Origin: JBFMAI01 sp040755725
Lineage (GTDB): Bacteria; Planctomycetota; Phycisphaerae; UBA1845; Fen-1342
Length of the DNA stretch: 64,000 nucleotides
Assembly: GCA_040755725.1 (NCBI GenBank)
Contig: JBFMAI010000032.1
Location: 62,001-126,000, forward strand
Reading direction: 5' to 3'
The notes under the pieces are model-generated. The model saw nothing but the letters and a program-made list of their open reading frames with translations. It ran no database searches and was not told where the DNA came from. Both the position numbers and the translations under genes were made by a program. Shown here piece by piece: positions 8,895 to 16,844 of the stretch (position 1 is the stretch's first letter; every line of letters starts with the position of its first letter).

Positions 8895-11800
8895 TCAGGC
8901 GTAGCTGTGGACGCTGCTGATGAAGAAGTTCACGAAGAACCAGTTGAAGGCCATCATGGCACAGCCGGCCAGCGACAGCCACGCCGTCCACAGCCCGCGG
9001 TTGCGGACGACGAAGCGGAGGTGGATCAGGATGGCGTAGATGATCCAGGTGTTCAGGGCGAAGACTTCCTTCGGATCCCAGCCCCACGGCCGGCCCCACG
9101 AATAGTCCGCCCACCACGCCCCCAGAATCACGCCGCCCACAAACAGCAGCACGAACACCATGTTCAGGATGATGAGGTGGCTCCAGTCGATGTTGTTGAG
9201 CCACGGCGGCAGGTCGGCGACGCGGGCGTCGTCGCCCGGCGCGGCACCGGCCAGGATGGGGCGGGACCGGCTGACGCCGGCCACGGCACCGTTGGAGTTG
9301 GCCGCTGCGATTGGCGCGGCGCCTGGTTGGCCGCGCAGACGAACGGCGTAGTACCCGATCAGATAGATGACCGCGACGACCGCTGCCAGGAAGATCAGCG
9401 CGTACGCCGTGATGATGAGCACGGTGTGCAGGCGGAGTTGAATGTCGTCCAGGATGGCCGGGATGATGCTGAGCTCGCTGCCGGGCAGGGCGTATTGACC
9501 GGCCAACAGCGCGAGGAACCCGGTCATGCTCGCCCCGACGAGCAGCACGCGGGTCGAGAGGAACACTTCGACCAGCATCACGATCACCATGCCCGCCGCC
9601 GCCGATGCCACCACCGCCTCGAACATGTTCGCCACGGGGATGCGCCCGAGGATGTACCACCGCAGGCTGATCCCATAGGTGTGGACCGCCAAGCCGGCCA
9701 GCAGCAACAACAGCGTGATGGCCCACGGCGTCCGCCAGCCGGTCACCAGCGCCAGCACGCTGACGAGCAAGGCGAGGAAGTACAGCAGCCAGCCGTAGGT
9801 GAACTTGCCGGCGGCGTAGTAGCGGGCTTCGGCCCGGCGCTGCGACACGTCCGGGTAGACGCCGGGCGCGGCCAGCGACGGCACGAGGTCCGCCAAACGA
9901 TCCACGTATTGCTGGACGGTGGGCGCGTCGCCACGGAGCCACGCAGCCCGCAGGGACGTCCACGCAACGGTCACCGCCAGCGCCTGGTCGGCGGACAAGC
10001 CGGGCAAGCGGCGCTGGGCCTCGGGCGGCAGATCGGCCCGCGACAATCCAAGCTGCTGCAACTGGTCGTCCGACAAGTTGGCCAGTACTTCGGACGGCAA
10101 GAACCACGGGGCCACCGCGTCGCCGCCGGGCTGCGGGACGATCGCGATGAAATGCTCAAGTTGTTGGGCCAGGACCTGGGCGGTGCGCACGCGGTTGACG
10201 GCCCCGCGCATCATCGGGTGCGTCTCGGCCTCGCGCAGCACCTGTTCGACCCCCGGGTCGGCCAGTTCGCGCGGCGTCAATCGCTTCGTCTTGATGATGC
10301 GCTCGCGTTGGTCCTCGCTGAGGGGGCGGACCATGCGGGCGAGCAGGCCGGCGTTGCGGACCGCGATGACCGGCGTGTCCGTGTATGCGTCGCGGCGGAA
10401 GAGCCAGTCCAGCAGCGATGCCAGCGGTGACAGCCCGGGCAGGTGCTCCCGGCCGGTCATCGCCGCCAGCGATTCGCGCGCGAACGAATCCAGCGTCTTG
10501 TAACGCCCGGAATCCTGGATGGCGATGAGCCGGGCCCGCGACCAGTCGATGTGGCGATCCACCCGGGCCGCGGCCTCCGAAGCCTGATACGGCTCCGGGC
10601 GGCGGCACCCGGCCAGCGCGATCAGCAGCAAGAGCGACAGTGGCGCGGCGACGCGGCGCAGGCGGCGGAGCAGCACCGGCTTGACGTAGAACGCGTACAG
10701 CGAGCCCAGCGTTACAAGAATCCACCCGATGTTCATCGGCAGCATCCCGACGCGGTTGCCGACGCCGAGGATCGTGTAACTCCAGCGGTCCTCGGCAAAC
10801 CCGCTCTGGTAGAGCGTCCACGGGCCGACCGCCACCGTGTGGTTCGTCTCGACGGTGGCCGGGTACGCCGCCCCGCCGTCGCCCGGCAGCACGCGAATGT
10901 CGCTGTGATACGACTTGATGCCCCGGCGGCCCGGAAAGAACTCGACCCACAGGTTGCCGGCGGCGAGACTGGCTCCGAGCGTGTGCCGCGCGCGGGAATA
11001 GACGACCTCCCAGGGCGTGCCGTCCGGCGGCGTCACGACGACGGGCCGGGCGTCGACGTCGGGGTAGAGACTGAACAGAATCCAGTGCGTCTGCGACCAC
11101 GGGGCGGCGCTGTTGCGGTCCGCGCCGCGCCCGTCCGGAGCGGGCTGATCCGTACCGCGACCGTCAACGAGCGGCCCGTCCACGGCGCGAGCATCAGAAA
11201 GCGTTCTCCCCGTCAATTCCAACCGAATGGCCGACAACGCCCGCGCCGACACGTCTGCGCGCCGCTCCTCCCCGATCGCCAGCACCGGCACCGTGGTCGG
11301 CCCGCCGGTCCCGTCGGCGGCCGCGACGCTCCGCAGGTCTCGGACGAATGGGACATAACCCGTGATGCGCGCGCTGAACGGGAGACCGTCGGTGGGTACC
11401 TCGATCGGCATTCGCCAACGCTCGAACCACCCGGTCGGGATCGTCAACCCGGCCAACCGGAGCTCGGGCCGAACGCGCGGCGGCGGCACCTCCTGCCCGC
11501 GCGAATCCCGCAACAGCCCGCCATTGGTCAAATAGCGCTCGCGGTAGATCGGCAAACCGTCGATCCGTCGCGGTGACTGGAGCCCCGTGCGCAGGTTGCG
11601 GAAGTACAACACCGGTGCTTCGTCGTCGTAGAACACGGCCTGCGGCGGGTACGTCACGAGCCGGATTTCCAACCCGGTCATGATCGGCTGCCAGTTGTCG
11701 GGTGCGTCCGTCAGACGGACGAAGCGGGCTTCGCCCTCGCCCCGTCGTACGCTCACGATGGCCGCGCCGACCGGCTGCACGCCGCGGGGTTCCACGCCGG

Positions 11801-12293
11801 CAACGCTCAGGGACACGGGGGGCTCGATGTGGGGCAGGGGATGCGACCAGGTCTCGCCGAGCCGGGCGGGGAAGCGGTCGATGAGGGCGGATTGTCCGCC
11901 CACGCTGACGCGGATGTGGATGGTGGGGGCCTGAAGCAGGACGTCGCCCTCAACCTTGGAGGCGAAGTAGGCGACCGCCCCGCCCAGCAACAGCAGGAGG
12001 CCGATGTGCGCGACCACAGCGCCGGCGTTGAGCGACATCCAGCGCGTTCGTAAGAGCGTCGCGGCGACGAGCGACAGCGCGAACAGCGCCACGCACGCCA
12101 CGAACAGCCAATGCCGAAACGCCTGCATCTCGGTCATTTCGAGTGACCAGCGCACGGGTGCCAGGGCGGACATGACCGAGCTGTAGATCAGGATCAGGGC
12201 GAGCACCCCCATCCCGAACCACACGCTGGATATCAAGCGCAGTGGCCACGGCCGGCGGCGAACCTCGACCAAGGGCGGCAAGTCGGAGGGCAT
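8895..12293 (-). CDS. Fused cytochrome c biogenesis protein ResB-CcsA (System II)
   Basis: At 1132 residues this is a single-chain fusion of the two System II cytochrome c synthase subunits. Residues 1-120 hold ResB-type transmembrane helices, then a large periplasmic domain, and another helix near residues 525-545. The C-terminal third is CcsA-like, with many helices and the haem-binding tryptophan-rich motif WGRPWGWDPKEVFALNTW near residues 1065-1085, plus conserved histidines in neighbouring segments. The complex carries haem to the periplasm and attaches it to CXXCH motifs of apocytochromes c. A stretch of about 250 residues between the two halves begins with a lipobox-like AGCRRPEP and has no recognised fold. 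The tatC gene lies 67 bases downstream. Confidence 0.93.
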   Translation of the reverse strand: MPSDLPPLVEVRRRPWPLRLISSVWFGMGVLALILIYSSVMSALAPVRWSLEMTEMQAFRHWLFVACVALFALSLVAATLLRTRWMSLNAGAVVAHIGLLLLLGGAVAYFASKVEGDVLLQAPTIHIRVSVGGQSALIDRFPARLGETWSHPLPHIEPPVSLSVAGVEPRGVQPVGAAIVSVRRGEGEARFVRLTDAPDNWQPIMTGLEIRLVTYPPQAVFYDDEAPVLYFRNLRTGLQSPRRIDGLPIYRERYLTNGGLLRDSRGQEVPPPRVRPELRLAGLTIPTGWFERWRMPIEVPTDGLPFSARITGYVPFVRDLRSVAAADGTGGPTTVPVLAIGEERRADVSARALSAIRLELTGRTLSDARAVDGPLVDGRGTDQPAPDGRGADRNSAAPWSQTHWILFSLYPDVDARPVVVTPPDGTPWEVVYSRARHTLGASLAAGNLWVEFFPGRRGIKSYHSDIRVLPGDGGAAYPATVETNHTVAVGPWTLYQSGFAEDRWSYTILGVGNRVGMLPMNIGWILVTLGSLYAFYVKPVLLRRLRRVAAPLSLLLLIALAGCRRPEPYQASEAAARVDRHIDWSRARLIAIQDSGRYKTLDSFARESLAAMTGREHLPGLSPLASLLDWLFRRDAYTDTPVIAVRNAGLLARMVRPLSEDQRERIIKTKRLTPRELADPGVEQVLREAETHPMMRGAVNRVRTAQVLAQQLEHFIAIVPQPGGDAVAPWFLPSEVLANLSDDQLQQLGLSRADLPPEAQRRLPGLSADQALAVTVAWTSLRAAWLRGDAPTVQQYVDRLADLVPSLAAPGVYPDVSQRRAEARYYAAGKFTYGWLLYFLALLVSVLALVTGWRTPWAITLLLLLAGLAVHTYGISLRWYILGRIPVANMFEAVVASAAAGMVIVMLVEVFLSTRVLLVGASMTGFLALLAGQYALPGSELSIIPAILDDIQLRLHTVLIITAYALIFLAAVVAVIYLIGYYAVRLRGQPGAAPIAAANSNGAVAGVSRSRPILAGAAPGDDARVADLPPWLNNIDWSHLIILNMVFVLLFVGGVILGAWWADYSWGRPWGWDPKEVFALNTWIIYAILIHLRFVVRNRGLWTAWLSLAGCAMMAFNWFFVNFFISSVHSYA

Positions 12294-12510
12294 GGCTACT
12301 CATCCATGAAGCCGGGGGTGCTCAGCGGGAGACCGTCGGCCCGCATCGACGGCGGGGCCCGCGCCGTCCCGCCGAGTCTCAGGGAGTATAGTGCGGTACA
12401 CCGTGACAAGCGACGTGTGTGTCTCGTGGACGCCGACGACCGCGAGCGCCGCCGGATCGCCCCGGGGCCGTGGCAGAATCGGCGGACCGGCAATGCTGGG
12501 CCGCACCCGG

Positions 12511-13455
12511 TCACGGCTCCGCATGGGCGCCCGATTCCGCCAACCGCTCGAGAATCCGGCCGCGCTCGGGGTGCCCCGGCGCCAATTGCAGCGCCCGGCC
12601 GTAATGCCGGGCAGCCTCCCCCGCCCGCCCGGCCGCCCACTCGGCGTCGGCCAGACGCACCCACAGGTCGGTCTCGTCCGGCTGGTGACGAACCGCGCGC
12701 CGCAGCCACTCGATGTGCAGCGTCTCGTCGCCGCGCTGGCCGTAGCGCTCGGCCAACGTCAGGCAGGCGTCCCGCATGATCGCGTGACGGCGCTCGGGGC
12801 AGCGCGCCGCGCGCAGCGCAGCACAGCGCAGGTAGTCGGCCAAGGCGTCGGCCTCCAGGGCGATCCGGGAGTAGGTATTGAGCGCTTCCTCGCCGGCGGC
12901 GCTCAACAGGACGTCCGCCCTGGCACGCAGGATGGCCAGGGCCACTTCCGGGCGACCCAGACGGTGCCAGATGCGCGCGTGAAGCAGATGCGCCGCGGGG
13001 TCGTCCAGGCCGCCGTCCAACGCCGCCCGCAGTTGATAAAGCGCCGAGGCCCGAGGACAGCAGAGGAAGCGGTTGCGGCCCGGGCGGGGCTCGACGAGTA
13101 GAAAGTTGCCGGCGAACTGGCCCGTGCGTCCGTCCGCCACCGTTCGGACCTCCGCCTCGCCCAGCAACTCGCCGAGTTGGAAATAGGCTCGGGCGGCGCG
13201 GAGTGCTCCCGCCGGCTGTTCGCGCAGCCTGGGGTCCGCGCGTTGAAGCAACTGAAGCGCCAGCGCGGCCCGGCCCTGTTCCAGGGCCTCGTCGACGGCC
13301 CGGAACTCGGCGTCCTCGGGCGTTGCGCCGCCGGCCGCCGGCGGCGCGCCCGGGGCCGGTTGCGACCCGGCGGGCTGCGCCTGCGCGGCGCGCGCAGCGA
13401 TCCCGATAAGCAGAATGAACGTCGAAACCCTTGTGCAGCCGCGTAGGCTTCGCAT
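12511..13455 (-). CDS. Secreted TPR-like repeat protein, unknown function
   Basis: A 314-residue protein with an N-terminal export signal (STFILLIGIAARAAQA) followed by a Pro/Ala/Gly-rich linker. The remainder is helical and repeats tetratricopeptide-like patterns, clearest at the C-terminus: VRLADAEWAAGRAGEAARHYGRAL, shortened here to the idea of paired helices ending in ALQLAPGHPERG. TPR arrays mediate protein-protein contacts; no enzymatic motif is seen. The ATG at 13455 is preferred over the upstream in-frame codon at 13563 because it directly precedes the signal sequence and has an AGGG ribosome-binding site. It is divergent from mutS2, 92 bases away. Confidence 0.75.
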   Translation of the reverse strand: MRSLRGCTRVSTFILLIGIAARAAQAQPAGSQPAPGAPPAAGGATPEDAEFRAVDEALEQGRAALALQLLQRADPRLREQPAGALRAARAYFQLGELLGEAEVRTVADGRTGQFAGNFLLVEPRPGRNRFLCCPRASALYQLRAALDGGLDDPAAHLLHARIWHRLGRPEVALAILRARADVLLSAAGEEALNTYSRIALEADALADYLRCAALRAARCPERRHAIMRDACLTLAERYGQRGDETLHIEWLRRAVRHQPDETDLWVRLADAEWAAGRAGEAARHYGRALQLAPGHPERGRILERLAESGAHAEP

Positions 13456-13547
13456 ACCCTGCACTCGGTGGCCGTGGGCCCGGGCCGCGGGCCGGCTGCA
13501 CGCCCCACCCATTGTTGGTCGTTTGTGCCGCGGCGGCAATCCTCCAC

Positions 13548-15971
13548 ATGGACGCCCACACACTCGAATGCCTCGATTTCCCCCGCATCCGCGAGCTGCT
13601 GGCCGGCTGCGCCCTCACCGGCCTGGGCCGCTCACTGGCCGGCAACATCCACCCGGCCACGCGCGTGGCCCTGGTGCGGCGGTGGCTGGCCCAGGTGGAG
13701 GAACTCCAGCGGCTGAGCGAATCCCGCGGGTTACCGCCGCTCGGCGGCATCACCGACGTGCGCGACCTTCTGGAACGGTGCGGGCCGCCGCTGCGGGTCA
13801 ACGTCGAGGAAGTGGCCCAGATCGGGACGACGCTGGCGGGCACGCACCACGTCGCCACCTATCTTCGTGACCTGCCGGAGGACTTCCCCGAGTTCCGGCA
13901 CCTGGCGCAGCGCGTCGGCGATTTTCAGACCATTGCCGAGCGCATCGGCGCCGTCATCGATGAGCGCGGCCAGGTCCGCGACAGCGCCAGTGCCAAGCTC
14001 GCCGGCATCCGCCGGGAGATCGAAGTCGCCGAGCACGAGGTCCATCACGCCGTGGACCGGCTGCTGCACGACCCGGGCGTGCGCCGCCTGCTTCAGTACG
14101 CCAACCACACGTTCCACGGCGACCGGCTGGTGGTGCCGCTGCGCGCGGAGTACCGCGGGCGACTGCCCGGGATCGTCCACCGCGCGTCCGACACCGGGGC
14201 CACGCTGTACGTCGAGCCCGCCGAGGTGGTCGAGCTGAACAACCGCATCTCCAACCTGCGCAGCGCCGAACAAGAGGAGATCGGCCGCCTGCTTTGGGAG
14301 TTGTCGCACGAGCTTGCCCTCAACGCGCGGGAAATTCGGCGCACGCTCGATACCCTGGCGGTAATCGACCTCATCGTGGCCAAAGTCCGCCTGGCGCGGC
14401 AGTTCGACCTGCACTGCCCGCAAGTCGGCCCCGACGGCACGCTCAACGTCCGCGGCGCCCGCCACCCGCTGTTGCTCGAGCTGGCCAACCGGCGGCGGGC
14501 GGCGGGGCAGGCAGTGGAGCCGGTGGTTCCGATCGACTATCGCCTGGGACACGATTTCACGCTGTTGATCGTCACCGGCCCCAACACGGGCGGCAAGACG
14601 GTCGCCCTCAAGACCATCGGCCTGATCTCGCTGATGATGCAGGCCGGTCTGCCGGTGCCCGCGGCCCGCGGGTCGGAACTCGGCGTCTTCGGCCACATCC
14701 TGATCGACGTCGGCGATGAACAAAGCCTGCAACAATCGCTCAGCACGTTCAGCGCCCACCTTACGCGGCTGATCGAGATGCTCCGCCACGCCGGGCCGGG
14801 GTCGCTTCTGCTCATCGACGAGCTGGGCGCGGGGACCGACCCGGATGAAGGGGCAGCGCTCGGCCGCGCCATCCTCGAGGAACTGCTGCGACTGAAGTGT
14901 CGGGGCGTCGTGAGCACGCACCTCGGAGCGCTCAAGAGCTTCGCCCTGACGCACGAAGGCGCCGAAAACGCCTGTGTGCAGTTCGACTCCGAGACGCTGC
15001 GGCCGACGTTCCACCTGGCGCTCGGCGAGCCCGGCCAGAGCAACGCCCTCGAGGTCGCCGAGCGGCTTGGATTGCCCAAACGACTGGTCGCCATTGCCCG
15101 CCGAAACCTCTCCCGCAAGTCTCGCATGTTGCACGCGGCCTTGGAGGGGACGCGGGTCGTGAAGCGGCGGGCGGAGGACGCCCGGCGGGAGGCCGATGCG
15201 GAGCGGGAGCGCGCCGGACGGGCCGCCAGCGAAGCCAACGCCACTCGCGCGGCCCTCGAACAACAGCAGGCGGACTTCCAACGCTGGGTGCAGCGCGTTG
15301 TCCACCTGCAACCGGGCGACGCCGTGCGAGTCCGCGAGTTCGACCGCGACGGGAAGATTGTCCGGCTGCGCCTGGACCAACAGCGGGCCGAGGTGGACGT
15401 GGGGGCCTTCTCCGTCGAAGTGCCCTTGGGCGACATCCTGCCGCCCGAATCCCCCGCGCCACCGCCGCGACCTCCGCGACCGGCGGCGGTCGTGGCCCCG
15501 GCCCCCAAGCCACGCCCGCGGCGCCCGGAGCGCGAGCGCGGCCCGGTGCCCCCGCGCCCGACGCCGCCGGCAGCCCCGACTCCGCGTCCGCCGCCGACCT
15601 TGCCGCCGCTGACCGACGTGGAGGTGGCCGCGCTGCGTCCGGACGCGATGGTGTACGTGCAGCGGTTTCACCGCGAAGGGCGGGTCGTGCGGGTGAACGT
15701 GAGCAGGGGGGTAGCGACCGTGAGCGTGGGGCTGCTGGAGGTCGAAGTGCCGTTCAGCGGGCTGTCACAACCCCGAACCGAAGCTCCCCGACCGTCACGC
15801 GGCGACGGCCGACACCGGAAGCACGCCACCGAAGCTCCGCCTCCGCCCCCGTCGGCCGCCGAGGGGGCGGGGCCGAGCGCGAGTGCCCCGCCCGCCTCGG
15901 ACCCCCCCGCGCCGCCCCCTTCGCTTGGCGACGCGGCCCCGGACCCGGCAGCTCCCGAACCGCCTATGTGA
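13548..15971 (+). CDS. mutS2: MutS2-family ATPase lacking the Smr domain
   Basis: An 807-residue MutS2 homologue. The helical clamp region is followed by the ABC-type ATPase with Walker A GPNTGGKTVALKT near residues 344-356, the DEQSLQQSLSTFSAHL block, and Walker B LLLIDELGAGTDPDEG near residue 425. A charged coiled coil (about 530-585) follows. Typical MutS2 then has one KOW/SH3-like module and a C-terminal Smr endonuclease. Here the module LQPGDAVRVREFDRDGKIVR (from about 585) is followed by a Pro-rich linker and a second, similar module (about 692-737), then a Pro/Ala tail; no LDLRG or HGxG Smr motif is seen. The family acts on stalled ribosomes or branched DNA. The ATG at 13548 matches the family N-terminus MDAHTLECLDFPRIRELL. 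Confidence 0.92.
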   Translation: MDAHTLECLDFPRIRELLAGCALTGLGRSLAGNIHPATRVALVRRWLAQVEELQRLSESRGLPPLGGITDVRDLLERCGPPLRVNVEEVAQIGTTLAGTHHVATYLRDLPEDFPEFRHLAQRVGDFQTIAERIGAVIDERGQVRDSASAKLAGIRREIEVAEHEVHHAVDRLLHDPGVRRLLQYANHTFHGDRLVVPLRAEYRGRLPGIVHRASDTGATLYVEPAEVVELNNRISNLRSAEQEEIGRLLWELSHELALNAREIRRTLDTLAVIDLIVAKVRLARQFDLHCPQVGPDGTLNVRGARHPLLLELANRRRAAGQAVEPVVPIDYRLGHDFTLLIVTGPNTGGKTVALKTIGLISLMMQAGLPVPAARGSELGVFGHILIDVGDEQSLQQSLSTFSAHLTRLIEMLRHAGPGSLLLIDELGAGTDPDEGAALGRAILEELLRLKCRGVVSTHLGALKSFALTHEGAENACVQFDSETLRPTFHLALGEPGQSNALEVAERLGLPKRLVAIARRNLSRKSRMLHAALEGTRVVKRRAEDARREADAERERAGRAASEANATRAALEQQQADFQRWVQRVVHLQPGDAVRVREFDRDGKIVRLRLDQQRAEVDVGAFSVEVPLGDILPPESPAPPPRPPRPAAVVAPAPKPRPRRPERERGPVPPRPTPPAAPTPRPPPTLPPLTDVEVAALRPDAMVYVQRFHREGRVVRVNVSRGVATVSVGLLEVEVPFSGLSQPRTEAPRPSRGDGRHRKHATEAPPPPPSAAEGAGPSASAPPASDPPAPPPSLGDAAPDPAAPEPPM

Positions 15972-16488
15972 AATACAGCCGGTCGGTGTAGTAGATGCGA
16001 CCGTAGCGGCTGACCCCCCAATACCACGACCGGATTCCGTTGAAGCTGACGGTGACGTCGGCCACGCCGGCTTGCGTGGTAATCAGCAGGAACCGCTTCT
16101 TGCTGACGACGGTCTCCAGTAGCGTGCCGACGTTGACCGCCACCGAATCCGGCTCGTAAGCGGTGAGACCGCCACCGGGGGCGTCCGCCAGCCAGCAGTC
16201 CAGCAGGCTGTAGGTGCTGAGCGAGGTGCGAAGGCTGGTGCGAATGGCGTTGGACACCTCGCTGCCGACCTCCGCCGCCAGAAACGCGGCGTAGTCCGGC
16301 GCCAGGCGGTCCGCCAGTTGCCGGATGAAGTCGCCGTGGGCGAGCAAGTCGGCCTCGACGCGGGTGAGGGGGGCCCGGACCTGGGCAATGGCGGCCGCGA
16401 TCTGGAGGGCCGACGTTTCAATGCGCTGCGAGCTGAACGGCCCGCGCCCCAGGTCGGGTCCGAAGAACTCGGTGTGACGTTGGTTCAT
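15964..16488 (-). CDS. Hypothetical protein, no recognised domain
   Basis: A 174-residue soluble-looking protein with no signal peptide or membrane segment. It is rich in Arg, Leu and Ser in a helical N-terminal half and ends in an aromatic, beta-rich tail (SWYWGVSRYGRIYYTDRLYF). I do not recognise the family. It is supported as a gene by a good ribosome-binding site (GGGAG) seven bases before its ATG and by coding-like composition. Its 3' end overlaps the end of mutS2 by 8 bases on the opposite strand, so the two genes are convergent. No function is proposed. Confidence 0.6.
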   Translation of the reverse strand: MNQRHTEFFGPDLGRGPFSSQRIETSALQIAAAIAQVRAPLTRVEADLLAHGDFIRQLADRLAPDYAAFLAAEVGSEVSNAIRTSLRTSLSTYSLLDCWLADAPGGGLTAYEPDSVAVNVGTLLETVVSKKRFLLITTQAGVADVTVSFNGIRSWYWGVSRYGRIYYTDRLYFT

Positions 16489-16597
16489 GGCGGTCTCCCG
16501 GGGCCGGCCGCCGGTGCGCCCGACGGTCGGCCCACGGGGAGAGTCTTGTCTTGAATTGCTACAGAATCAAGGGAGGGCGCCCGCGTTGTGGCCCACG

Positions 16598-16656
16598 AGC
16601 GCGGCTTGGCTTTCGCTGGCGGGTTCTGATTCGGACCCCGCACGCGAGTGCGGGCC
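16598..16656. repeat. Intergenic repeat family A, copy 1
   Basis: It contains a GGCGGGTTCTG half followed by a hairpin CCCGCAC-gcga-GTGCGGG. Family A copies combine CAGAACCC/GGGTTCTG ends with one or two CGCAC/GTGCG-type hairpins and occur at about ten intergenic sites in the window. Confidence 0.7.
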
Positions 16657-16705
16657 TTGGCAGTCCGCCGCGAAAACCACCGTAGCGTCCGTCCCCCGCG
16701 GCGGA

Positions 16706-16748
16706 CGGACGATTTCGGGGCGTCTTCGACGTTCCACGCCAGTCCGGG
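16706..16748 (-). repeat. Intergenic repeat family C, copy 1
   Basis: The 17-base word GAAGACGCCCCGAAATC is present here on the minus strand (16727-16711) and again on the plus strand at 53634-53650. The similarity extends to both sides: AACGT before the word and a GCCG...GGGGGAC segment after it. Confidence 0.65.
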
Positions 16749-16750
16749 CA

Positions 16751-16782
16751 CGCCGCGGCTCGGCCGGAGCCTCACCCGCCCG
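16751..16782. repeat. Intergenic repeat family B, copy 2
   Basis: A short copy with the GCGGCTCGGCCGGAGCCT block shared with the copies at 3117 and 19001. It directly follows the family C element. Confidence 0.55.
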
Positions 16783-16785
16783 TTG

Positions 16786-16831
16786 CTCCGCGGCGTTCTC
16801 AGCGCTCTCGGGGCCTCCGCGGTTCCTCCGG
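16786..16831 (-). repeat. Intergenic repeat family D, copy 1
   Basis: On the minus strand this reads GAGAGCGCTGAGAACGCCG, nearly the same as GAGAGCGCAGAGAACGCCG near 46604 on the plus strand, with flanking CGGAGG-type purine-rich sequence. This kind of GA-rich repeat is common in planctomycete intergenic DNA (general knowledge). Confidence 0.55.
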
Positions 16832-16844
16832 CGACTGAGGCGGA

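Larger units (their letters stand above)
16489..16844. other. Non-coding repeat cluster between two minus-strand genes
   Basis: No gene is seen. This stretch is a mosaic of four different dispersed repeat types side by side (listed separately at 16598, 16706, 16751 and 16786). Each type has relatives elsewhere in the window between other genes. Confidence 0.7.

Noticed and set aside
8907..10430. A 507-residue open frame antisense to the ResB-CcsA gene
   Set aside because: Shadow of the tryptophan-rich haem motif gene on the other strand; rich in Asp, Arg, His and Gln with no recognisable fold.
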